Source: Candidatus Peregrinibacteria bacterium (GTDB taxonomy: Bacteria > Patescibacteriota > Gracilibacteria > UBA1369 > JACRIC01). From it: a stretch of 64,000 nt of DNA. A program made the translations under genes and the position numbers. The notes under the pieces were generated by a model. It saw only the letters and a program-made list of their open reading frames with translations. It was not told where the DNA came from and ran no database searches. Where the stretch lies: the NCBI GenBank assembly GCA_016188705.1, contig JACPHH010000028.1, forward strand, positions 1-64,000, in the 5' to 3' direction. The number at the start of each line of letters is the position of its first letter. The stretch's first letter is position 1. Shown here piece by piece: positions 39,795 through 49,600 of this stretch.

Positions 39795-40040
39795 ATGCTC
39801 TATTATAATACTTCAGAAGCCAGAAAGCAGTTAAATGACATTATAAACAGAGTAAAATATCAAAAAGTAATTATTTCCATCGGGCGGCGAGGAAAAGCAG
39901 AAGTGCTGATTATACCTAAAATTGATACTGATGAATCGTTGCCTATATCTGAAATAAATACTGCTTCCCAAAGCTTTGATTTTTTAGCAGAAGAACCTGA
40001 AATGTATTCAGTAAATGATCTAAAAAAACGTTATGTATAA
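39795..40040 (+). CDS. Phd/YefM-family antitoxin
   Basis: MLYYNTSEARKQLNDIINRVKYQKVIISIGRRGKAEVLII; ORF starts at 39771. Confidence 0.8.
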   Translation: MLYYNTSEARKQLNDIINRVKYQKVIISIGRRGKAEVLIIPKIDTDESLPISEINTASQSFDFLAEEPEMYSVNDLKKRYV

Positions 40041-40386
40041 ATTTGGAACACTTGTTCTTGTGCCATTCCCTTTTACGGACCTGACGTCGGCGAAATTGAG
40101 ACCTGCGTTGATTGTATCGAAAACAAACCAACAGAGCGAAGATATCATGGTAGTTTTTATTACCACTAAAGCGCGTAAAAAACTCCAGAGTGGTCATTTT
40201 CTTTTAAAAAATATCGATCCATGCTTTGAACAAACCGGCCTGAAAGTAAGTTCTTTGTTTCGTTTCGATAAAATAGCAACGATCAATAAAAAACTTATTC
40301 TTGGAGAGTTGGGAACGGTTCATAAAACAACACTGAGTAAAATGCGATCACATTTTTTCTCTGTTTTTGGCTTTGAACATGCTTGA
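40033..40386 (+). CDS. PemK/MazF-family toxin
   Basis: GTLVLVPFPFTDLTSAKLRPALIVS; overlaps the antitoxin by 8 bp. Confidence 0.9.
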   Translation: MYKFGTLVLVPFPFTDLTSAKLRPALIVSKTNQQSEDIMVVFITTKARKKLQSGHFLLKNIDPCFEQTGLKVSSLFRFDKIATINKKLILGELGTVHKTTLSKMRSHFFSVFGFEHA

Positions 40387-40439
40387 AATTCAGGAGTAAA
40401 AAAATCCACACGGACACTCGCCTTAAAAATTGTATAAAA

Positions 40440-42155
40440 TTACGTCGTAATGGCTCCCTTGCTTGCCGAGCCGACACAGTCGTAGTATTTGGCGAGTACT
40501 CCGCGCTTGTATTTTTTTTCGGGCATTTTCAATTTTTCTCGTCGCTGCTTTAAGGCGCCTTCGGAAACATGCAAAGTGATGGTATTTTCAAAAGGACGAA
40601 TTTCAATCAAATCCCCTTCTTCCACTAAAGCAATCGTTCCTCCGACTTGAGCTTCCGGAGCCACGTGCCCAACCATAATTCCATGAGTCCCTCCTGAAAA
40701 ACGACCATCGGTAATAAGTCCAACATTTTTTCCTAAATCAGCTCCAACGAGCGCGGAAGTAACGGAAAGCATTTCTCGCATACCCGGTCCTCCTTTCGGC
40801 CCTTCGTAGCGAATCACCATAATATCACCCTTTTGAATTTTTCCATCCAAAATCGCATCCAAAGCGTCTTCTTCGCGCTCAAAAACTCGCGCCGGTCCTG
40901 TAATACATTTAATTTCTTTCCCGCTTAATTTCATCACGCAACCTTCCGAAGCGAGATTGCCACGGAGAATTCTTAGATGATGACCAGCCTTGGAAAGCGG
41001 CTTTGAGATAGGAAAAAACACTTTTTGATTAGTCGGAATCTGGCCAGCGTCGATAAGATTTTCTCGTACCGTTTTACCAGTCACTGTCACGCAGTCGCCA
41101 TGAATAAAACCAGCATCCATAAGCTCTTTCATGACCATTGGAATACCGCCGATACGATCAAGATCAAGCATCACGTAATCACCAAATGGTTTCATGTTGG
41201 CCAAAAGTGGGACTTTTTCGGAAATTTTTTGAAAATCCGTTAATGTGAAATCAATATTCGCCTCGTGAGCCACGGCGAGAAGGTGAAGCACCGCGTTTGT
41301 TGAGCCGCCAAGCGCCATAACAACGGAAACAGCATTCAAAAAAGCGTCGCGAGTCATAATATTTCGTGGCGAAATACGCTGTCGAATAAGCTCCAAAATC
41401 GCCAACGATGCCCGTTCTACTTCTTCAAGTTTTTGAGGACTTAAACGGTTATTATGATCGACGGCCTGTGTGGAAGCCGTCCTTGGAAGGCTTATCCCAA
41501 GCGCTTCAAAAGCTGAAGACATTGTATTGGCGGTATACATTCCTCCGCAAGCTCCACTTCCCGGGCACGAATGGCATTCAATGTGGTGAAAATCTTTCTG
41601 ATTCATTTCTCCGCGAGAATATGCCCCGATAGCCTCAAAAGTACTCACGATCGTAAGGTCTCTATTTTTATAACGACCTGGCAAAATCGTTCCTCCATAA
41701 ATAAAAATACTCGGAACATTGGTCCGCGCGAGTGGCATTACCGCTCCGGGGATGCTTTTATCGCAGCCACCAAGCGTAATTGCTCCGTCGCAATAGTACG
41801 CGTCAATCATCATTTCAATGCCGTCTGCGATGAGATCGCGGCTTACGAGTGAATATTTCATCCCCGCGGTTCCCATCGTTATGCCGTCACTCACAATGGG
41901 CGTTCCAAAAATAAGAGGCATGCTCCCCTTTTCCATAAGCTGGGTTTTGAGCCGATGTCCAAGTTTTTCAAGGTGGTTATTGCAGGGAGTCGCATTCGTA
42001 TAAGGGCTTGCTACGGCGATAAGTGGTTTATCAAAATCAGCTTCTTTTGTAAAATCTACAGCCCGTAACATAGCTCGAGCCGCGGCACGTTTGATCCAAT
42101 TTTTCTGTCCGCGCATTCCCGTCAGTTCTCCGCTGCGTATTTTAAGAGTTTCCAT
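40440..42155 (-). CDS. ilvD: Dihydroxy-acid dehydratase
   Basis: [53 protein letters not shown]. Confidence 0.97.
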   Translation of the reverse strand: METLKIRSGELTGMRGQKNWIKRAAARAMLRAVDFTKEADFDKPLIAVASPYTNATPCNNHLEKLGHRLKTQLMEKGSMPLIFGTPIVSDGITMGTAGMKYSLVSRDLIADGIEMMIDAYYCDGAITLGGCDKSIPGAVMPLARTNVPSIFIYGGTILPGRYKNRDLTIVSTFEAIGAYSRGEMNQKDFHHIECHSCPGSGACGGMYTANTMSSAFEALGISLPRTASTQAVDHNNRLSPQKLEEVERASLAILELIRQRISPRNIMTRDAFLNAVSVVMALGGSTNAVLHLLAVAHEANIDFTLTDFQKISEKVPLLANMKPFGDYVMLDLDRIGGIPMVMKELMDAGFIHGDCVTVTGKTVRENLIDAGQIPTNQKVFFPISKPLSKAGHHLRILRGNLASEGCVMKLSGKEIKCITGPARVFEREEDALDAILDGKIQKGDIMVIRYEGPKGGPGMREMLSVTSALVGADLGKNVGLITDGRFSGGTHGIMVGHVAPEAQVGGTIALVEEGDLIEIRPFENTITLHVSEGALKQRREKLKMPEKKYKRGVLAKYYDCVGSASKGAITT

Positions 42156-42291
42156 GCGTAAGGGTATCGATACGGAAGCATTTTATCAGATTAACGGATG
42201 AAATACTACAGGAACCTCGAAGCCTTTAAAAAATGTTTTTTTGCCATAAACGCTTTATTCATCATAGAAGCATGAAATTGCTGACAGAAAA

Positions 42292-45200
42292 TCATTTTTT
42301 TATCGCGCGCAACCTGAGTTTTGGCTTACTTCTCTGGCGCATTATTGTGGCAATTGCAAGAGTTGCGGTAAGAACAATTGTAAATGGCACAATCCAACGT
42401 GGAGAAAAAAGCGCGGACGGTTCTTGAATGGTAAATTCAATTTTAATATCCGGACTTCGAACATTATCCTTGGAGCGAATGGCATAGGCCCAAATAGTAT
42501 GATCACCTTGCTCAAGTTCTTGCGGAGAAATATTAGAAAATGTGCCTTCGAGCGAGTCTGCGATCAGGGATGAAGAGAAAATGGCGCTTTTCCAATGAAG
42601 CACGACAACGCTGTTATAATCAGCCACTCCCATGAGATAGGGTCGAAGATCATTGATTGTCAAATGACGGCCGGAAATAATTTGTTTGCCGGAAAGACGC
42701 GTGAGCTTCGGAGCAGTGATATCAAGAGTGGTATTAATGATAAACGATATTTCTTTACTCGTGACCTGAGAAGAATCGCTATAACGTGCTATAATACGAT
42801 ACTCGCCATCAAGAAGTCCGTTGACTATTTCAAAAAGAAATTTTCCCTTATTCGTGACTTGATACGTTCCAAGGTCAAAAATCTGACCTTCTTCATTTTT
42901 TAATTGTATTGACACTGTGCTGTTCGGCTCGGCAACGCCTTGAATTACAGGTGTATTATCGGCAATAATGTCGCCATTGCGAAGATTTGTGAAATAAGGA
43001 ATCATAGAGACAGGAGGAGTTATATCAAGTTCGCCTTCGGAAGATGTATTTTCAGTTGACTGACCTTCAGTTTGAACAATTTTTGGCAAACTTTTTATAT
43101 TTTTCGGGTCAGTGTTGTAATCGAGAAATTCTTCACTGTCTTGATATCCATCGTTATCGGTATCGATTTTATTTTGATCCGTTCCAATGAGACATTCGGA
43201 CCTGTCGCTCAAGCCATCCTTGTCCGCGTCAGTTGTTCCGCTGTACAAATCACACTTGTTCTCTGGACTTCCTCCACCAACAGCCTGAACAATGGTCTCT
43301 ATTCCCACAGAAGATACGACCATTTCTTCGGTTTGAGGGCTATTTTCACCAGCTCCAGTGGATTGAGTATTTTCCTGTTCCACAACATTTTTTTCTTCAT
43401 TTATGCCTGAAGTTTCTTCAGCAGAGCTTGTTTCACTCGAGGGAATGAGTATTTGATTTTCATTAGTTTCCGAAGTTGTGGAAGAGCCGGAAGTTGTTTG
43501 AGAATCGGATGATGAAGCGGGAGCTCCTCCGCCGGTACTTTCCGGAGAGGGAGAAGTTTCTTGTGAAGGAGTAGAAGTCTCCTCTGAAGGTTGAGAGGAT
43601 TCCTGTGGAGTTTCCTGCTGAGTTGGAGTAGTTTCAGTTGTTGAGGGATTTTCATCCGAATTTTCTTCGCTGCCTTCAACGACTTCTTCGCTGCAAATAT
43701 TAGAGCATCCATCTTCACTTTCCGTGTTACCGTCGTCACAAGTTTCCGTCGAATCTATAATGCCATTTCCGCATGAAGGATTATAATTTAAAATAATATG
43801 AATCCAAGGCTTATCGAGAGTAACAGCCTCATCCACTGAAAAGTCGATATTTTTATAGTAATGATTGGAAAAATAATCGCTCGACGCAATAAGAATAAAG
43901 TCTTCATTGATTGCCCAATCAACATTATCTATTTTTTCACGAATATTATTGAGAACATCCGGAAGCAAAGCATTTTTTATGCGAATACTGACAACCTCGT
44001 CGGCAATATCAGCATTCACTTTAATATCAATGTTTGTCGCGTTTTTTAAAAACTCTACTATCTTAGCCAAGGGCTCATAAGTGAAACGCGCTTCTTTAAT
44101 ATTGATGGTATCGAGATTTCGATAAATTTTTTGAGCCGCTTCAAGTTTTTTTGGAGAAAAAGAAGTTGAAGCTTCTCGCGCTGGCTCTTCTTCGGAAACA
44201 ATGACATCTTGAAATTTTTTAATGTCAAAAGTTTGAGATGGCCATTCTGTGACTTGAGAAGAAGTTGATGTATTTTCCGTCATTTTTTCAGTCGTTGACT
44301 TCTTAGTTGTTGCCGTTTCCTGAGTCGTTATTTCCGGCGAAGAAGTTGTTTTTGGGGCAGTTGTTACTTCGATCGAAGGAGTTAATTCGGGTGTCGTCGT
44401 TATTGCCGATGGAGTTACGTCCGATGAGGAAGTTGATTCGGGAGAGGTTGTATCAGAAGATTGAGGATTTTTGATCGTTACTTTTTGATCAGGAGTATCA
44501 ATAGCAGGCGTTTCAACGGAAGAAGAAGTTCCACTGCTGTTACTTCCGCCGCCACCTCCTCCTCCGTAGGTAGTTTGTTCAGTGCTGCTGACGGTAAATG
44601 ACCATGAGGTGGAAAGTCGATTCGCTGTAGTGACAGTATCGTCAACCACCAAAGTAGCAGTGTGAGTTCCTACTGACATGGAGCCTGGCGGATCGTAACT
44701 TACATCATATATAGTTGGAACTGTAATCGCCGTGATTGTCGGAGTGACCGCCAAACCATCAAATTGCATTGAAATCGAGCTTGTATTAATGCCTGTGCCA
44801 GCGTCAGTAAGCCGAAACGTGACAACAGCAGTTGAAGAAACGCTTGTTGCATTTATCGCGGGAGATTGTGAGCTTATCACGGGAGGGCTGCTATCGGGAT
44901 TTATGACTGTAAATGACCATGAGCTCGAAGCGGTATTTGGAGTAGACCACAAATCTTGCGCCCCTACCACCACGGTTATCAATGAATTAGCGGCAAAATT
45001 GGACGAAGGATCATAAGTCACATCGTAAATATTTGGGGCGGAAACAGCAGTGACGGTTGGTGTCACCGATACCCCTCCAACAGTGAGGCTAATCTGGCTC
45101 GTATCTAGCCCTGAATCAGCATCCGTCAGTCGGAAACTGATATTCGCATTTTGAGCGACATTCGTGGCTCCGCTGGCAGGAGACTGATTACTGATGCTGG

Positions 45201-46275
45201 GCGCGATATTATCATTTTCATAGGCTCCCATGTCATATGAGGAACCGTAAGGACGAGTGTTGCCGACGATATCGTTTGTCACGCTTGAAGTAGTGCCTGT
45301 ATTAATGGAAGGCGAACTGGTTTGAAGTCTGAAATTTTCAGAGCCGCTTGTCGTAGAAATATACTTGGGATCGGAAGAAATATCCCCTGTTCCGGCAGAT
45401 GCGCCGCCGGAATAATTTGTGCTATTTGAAACAATATTATTATAAGTATTCGTCAAAGTAGTATTCGAACTTTTAGTAAGACCCGTAGCGTTATTCGATA
45501 TGATATTATTTGTTGCGGTAACAGTTGATGCTACAAAACTTCCAATTCCAATTCCAATTCCAGGATTACTGAAAATCGTATTATTGACAAGAGTGGCGCT
45601 CGTCGATGGATTGATCCAAATGCCGTCAGTGGTATTTCTGTAAATAACATTATTTGAAATAGTGAGTCCATCATTTATTAAGGATACATCGTCAGAGCCA
45701 ACTTGAATGCCGTCTATAGCATTGGAATAAATAAAATTTCTACGAATAGTCACATTATCGGCATTTTTCCAGAGATTTATGCCATCATTGCCATTATTTC
45801 TGATGATATTGTCTTGAATGATAATATTATTAACATTGAGAAGCTCAACGCCATGTCCAACCTGGCCGGAATCAGTAGTAATAGTAAATCCTGAAATGGT
45901 TACATCGCTGACAGTTGTATCTCCTCTCATGTCAAAAGTATTTCCTGATCCAGAAACAATAGTTGTAGTCGCTCCTGCCCCTGTAAGAGTGGCGCCGGAA
46001 GAAGGACGCAGCGGGAATGTTTCACCACTGGCCGTATTATAGGTTCCGGCGGCGACGCTAATGGTGTCTCCGCTGGCGATTTGAGTAAGTCCGAAAGTAA
46101 TGGTTTTCCAGGGAGAGCCTTGAGAGCCATTATTACCGTTGCTTCCTGTATTCACATTGACATAGTAGGTAGTGGCAGCTTGAGCAATATTGAGGAAAGG
46201 TTGAAATAGAGGCTCGCTGAAAACAAAAAATAAAATAAGAAGAATGGCAAAGGTTATTTTTTTGTTTGTTTTCAT
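42292..46275 (-). CDS. Large cell-surface protein: right-handed beta-helix repeats, Ig-like domains, Ser/Thr-rich linker, STN-like domain, Myxo-Cys and TSP3 repeats, C-terminal TM
   Basis: GNTFDMRGDTTVSDVTISGFTI beta-helix; CDDGNTESEDGCSNIC; DKDGLSDRSECLIGTDQNKIDTDNDGYQDSEEF; signal MKTNKKITFAILLILFFVFSEP; ORF extends to 46377. Confidence 0.88.
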   Translation of the reverse strand: MKTNKKITFAILLILFFVFSEPLFQPFLNIAQAATTYYVNVNTGSNGNNGSQGSPWKTITFGLTQIASGDTISVAAGTYNTASGETFPLRPSSGATLTGAGATTTIVSGSGNTFDMRGDTTVSDVTISGFTITTDSGQVGHGVELLNVNNIIIQDNIIRNNGNDGINLWKNADNVTIRRNFIYSNAIDGIQVGSDDVSLINDGLTISNNVIYRNTTDGIWINPSTSATLVNNTIFSNPGIGIGIGSFVASTVTATNNIISNNATGLTKSSNTTLTNTYNNIVSNSTNYSGGASAGTGDISSDPKYISTTSGSENFRLQTSSPSINTGTTSSVTNDIVGNTRPYGSSYDMGAYENDNIAPSISNQSPASGATNVAQNANISFRLTDADSGLDTSQISLTVGGVSVTPTVTAVSAPNIYDVTYDPSSNFAANSLITVVVGAQDLWSTPNTASSSWSFTVINPDSSPPVISSQSPAINATSVSSTAVVTFRLTDAGTGINTSSISMQFDGLAVTPTITAITVPTIYDVSYDPPGSMSVGTHTATLVVDDTVTTANRLSTSWSFTVSSTEQTTYGGGGGGGSNSSGTSSSVETPAIDTPDQKVTIKNPQSSDTTSPESTSSSDVTPSAITTTPELTPSIEVTTAPKTTSSPEITTQETATTKKSTTEKMTENTSTSSQVTEWPSQTFDIKKFQDVIVSEEEPAREASTSFSPKKLEAAQKIYRNLDTINIKEARFTYEPLAKIVEFLKNATNIDIKVNADIADEVVSIRIKNALLPDVLNNIREKIDNVDWAINEDFILIASSDYFSNHYYKNIDFSVDEAVTLDKPWIHIILNYNPSCGNGIIDSTETCDDGNTESEDGCSNICSEEVVEGSEENSDENPSTTETTPTQQETPQESSQPSEETSTPSQETSPSPESTGGGAPASSSDSQTTSGSSTTSETNENQILIPSSETSSAEETSGINEEKNVVEQENTQSTGAGENSPQTEEMVVSSVGIETIVQAVGGGSPENKCDLYSGTTDADKDGLSDRSECLIGTDQNKIDTDNDGYQDSEEFLDYNTDPKNIKSLPKIVQTEGQSTENTSSEGELDITPPVSMIPYFTNLRNGDIIADNTPVIQGVAEPNSTVSIQLKNEEGQIFDLGTYQVTNKGKFLFEIVNGLLDGEYRIIARYSDSSQVTSKEISFIINTTLDITAPKLTRLSGKQIISGRHLTINDLRPYLMGVADYNSVVVLHWKSAIFSSSLIADSLEGTFSNISPQELEQGDHTIWAYAIRSKDNVRSPDIKIEFTIQEPSALFSPRWIVPFTIVLTATLAIATIMRQRSKPKLRLRAIKK

Positions 46276-46370
46276 ATTGTATGAATATTTAAAAATATAT
46301 TTATCAGTACATATTAACATAAAATTATATAAAAAACAACGAGATATTATGTAACCGCTCACCGTTTTTT

Positions 46371-46612
46371 GGATCATACGGGATCATACGCTTTTTCTTT
46401 TGAAAAAAAGTACATATCGCTGGGAGGCGGGGGCTCGTCGCTCGGATACTCGGCTGGATCAAAAAGGACGAAAATTCGCTAAAAATGCTATCGGCTACGC
46501 ATTTTTTAACGCTCATTTTCGCCTCTTTTTGAAAACCAAAAACCAGCCTGCGTAACTCGCTCCGAACCCACGCCTCCCAGCATATATATTCAAAGGAAAA
46601 AGCGTATGATCC
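46371..46612. repeat. Family-2 long inverted-repeat element, copy 1
   Basis: GGATCATACGCTTTTTC...GAAAAAGCGTATGATCC termini; ggatcatacg doubled at the left edge. Confidence 0.85.
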
Positions 46613-46623
46613 ATTTTTATCTG

Positions 46624-46653
46624 AAAAAAGCCCTCTCGCTTGAGAGGGCTTTT
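46624..46653 (-). terminator. Rho-independent terminator of the 46668-50855 gene
   Basis: AAAAGCCCTCTC-AAGC-GAGAGGGCTTTT followed by Ts on the minus strand. Confidence 0.9.
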
Positions 46654-46667
46654 GGAAAAAAAAATTG

Positions 46668-49600
46668 CTACAGGCTCATGCTAACCTGATCAGTTGGTAA
46701 ACCGCTTAATTTATATCCATTTGTCCAATCGGTAGTAGTAGTGGAATGACTGGAAGCTGATCTATCAGACCAGACAGTATTTCCGCTGACGCTTGCGGCT
46801 GCCGCGTTGGTCGCGAAGCTGGTATCGTCCTGAACACGCGTACTAATGCTGTTGTTCTGAGAATTTGTATCAATCGTAAGTGATCCTTTTACAATGTACG
46901 TTACCTTTCCACCCGCGCCAATCGTATCAGGGGTTGAAAGTTTAAACGCAGCCATATTATTGCTCACGGAAGCTGTCGCGAGCACCGTAGATTGATCGTT
47001 GTAATCATAAAGTGAAAGTGTGCCAGGCGTAATGGAAGAACCTGCTACCTGAAGAGTTACTTTATAGAGATCTACCGATCCATTCGAATCAGCCGTTACA
47101 TCGAAACAGTAGATGTTATTCGTGCCGCTGACAGGCTTTGTTGAATTCGTAGGACAGCCTGAGGAAGTGGAGTTCGTGGCAAACGTAGGAACAGTCTTAT
47201 AGAGCGCGACATGATTGTTGTTACTGACATCGGCATCACTGGAAGTCACGTTATCGACTATAGAATAACCTGACGACTGCCCTATTGCCTCAAATTCATC
47301 CGTCGCGTCCGTCGCGTCAAAATCAATGCGAATTCTGTCTCCGCTGAGAGTTGCTCCGCTTTCGATAGTATCCGTGTCCATATAGACGGAGAACTCTACA
47401 GTTTTATCTTTTGGCGCATAGAAGGAAAGACCTGTGAAATTTGCCAACTTCGTAGTAGTGCCAGTGAGAAGAACTTTTGGACTTGTGACGGTTATTCCAT
47501 TTTTATCAGGATACTTAAAGTAGACATATTCAACATCGTTTGTTGAAGCTTGTGAAAGATTGATGGCTTGAAGATTCAGCTTCGTGATCATGAAATCTTC
47601 ATCTGTCGCCGTAGCTTTGAATTTCGATACAAGAACACCATTGACTCCTGCAATGATTTTTGAATCAGTTACCACATTGTCGGCATTGGCAATCGAAAGA
47701 GTGCCGGCCGAAGTGACTGTAATAACTCTTGACGGCGTAGCTCCTCCATTTGGACTGCCAGGAGTTACCGTGATGGAACTTCCATCATCCGCTTTTTGAG
47801 CCGTTACTGAGCTTAGGTCAAATGAAAATCTATCATTCGTGTTGTTTTGTGGAGAGGTAGTCGAAATTTGAACTCGTACTTCCAATTTTTCAATGATTCC
47901 AGCCTTTAAAGTCCAAGTCAATCCTGAGAATGTTACAGAACCAGTATTTGATACATTCTTTGAAACTGAAGAAATTTTGTTTCCGCTTCCGTCGTAAATA
48001 TCAACAAATTGAACGGTATCTTTTAAATATTTACCATTATCACTGCCGGCAGATCCATACGTTCCATCGCCATTTTCATCGAAGTAACCCTGAAGTACCA
48101 CGTCGGTAACGAGTACATCTGCGGCTGTTCCGGCCGTGAAGGTGAATCCTACCGCTGGTACATTCGAGGAGCCTTTGACGAAGGTGTCAGAAACAGGACT
48201 GGACGCAAGGCCAATCGTAAGCGTAGGCATTTTAATCGTCATATTATTGCCCTGAATAGCGCTGGAAGGAACGATATTGGTGATATAATGACCATTTGTA
48301 TCTGAAATGCCATCCGTTGTACTGACTGGATTAAGTGTTACATAGATTGATTCGCCGCTGAGAGCTGATTGATTGGCAATATCCATGGTAACAACGAGAT
48401 TTTTCGATTTTCCTGCCGCAAGTGGCCAGCTATCCGTAAAGGTCAGTGTTTGACTAATATCATATCCTGTACCCACGGAAGTGGTTGAAGTTAATTCTTT
48501 GGGTCCCATCAGCCAAGCGCCACTATCGGCATCAATAATTTTGATATCGCTAAAATTGGCAACCATAGAAGAACTATTCCAAAGATTAGCGGCCGGCGTT
48601 GATGTATTGGCCGAAGCCGCGGTAATCGTAAGCGTGAGTTTTTGCACTTCGATATTTGTTTGAGTTGAAAGATTCAATTTTAAAAATGGAACATCCTTTC
48701 CATTTAGAGCCACGTCCGTAGCAACTGGACCATTGAAGGCAATAGTTACCTGTCCTCCTTCAATAATGGAATTGGATGAGTCGGGTACGCTGCCATCTCC
48801 ATCAGAGTCGGTCGTCTGGTCGCCGTCATAATCATTTCGATTAACCTGCGCTCCATATCCGTAAACGGTACCAATGGCAACGAGATCGGTATCTTCTTCC
48901 ATAAAGATTTGAATGGTATCATTTGGATCAGCTTTAGCGCTCACGTCAGCGTAAACATAAAAAATGCGGTTATCACCTTTTTTAATTTCAAAAGGCGTCG
49001 CAAGTGAAAAGGTCATAATATCATCTTCATTGACCATGTCATCCGTCGCGAGTTCAGTTGTGCTTTGATAGAGTTTAAAATTTGAAAGGTCGGCGCTTGC
49101 CGATACATTTCCTTTCACTGCTAATGCTATTTTCTGAACACTCATATCTTCATTTGCGGCCGTGAGTTGGAATTCAGCAATTTTTACATTCATTTGTCCA
49201 ACGTGTGGATTGGGGATTGAACCATTTTTTGCAATCTTAATGCTGCCGACGGTTGATGCACTGATTCGCATATATTCACCAATAACAGTGCCATTAAAAT
49301 TTATATTTTTCGCGCTGGAATTAATTTTATCAGCTCCCGCGAGTTCAAACGCATTTTCATTTCCCGTGGCGGCCACGGCAGAGATATCAGCTTTTAGCGT
49401 AAGTTCAAAAGTTTCCCCAGCAGGAACCGTTACATCAATATTATTAAAGGAAACTTCATTAGTATCTGTGTTGATCAAATGACCGGAAGTAAGGCGTTCA
49501 TCTCCATTATAAAGATAAACATTATTAAAATCCCATGCGGATCCAACTCCTATTCTATGAAACGTCATGCCATTTATTTCAACATTTTCCGAACCGGTAT

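Noticed and set aside
46325-46516. ORFs inside family-2 repeats (also 50997-51242)
   Set aside because: Translations of palindromic repeat arms, no protein-like signature.
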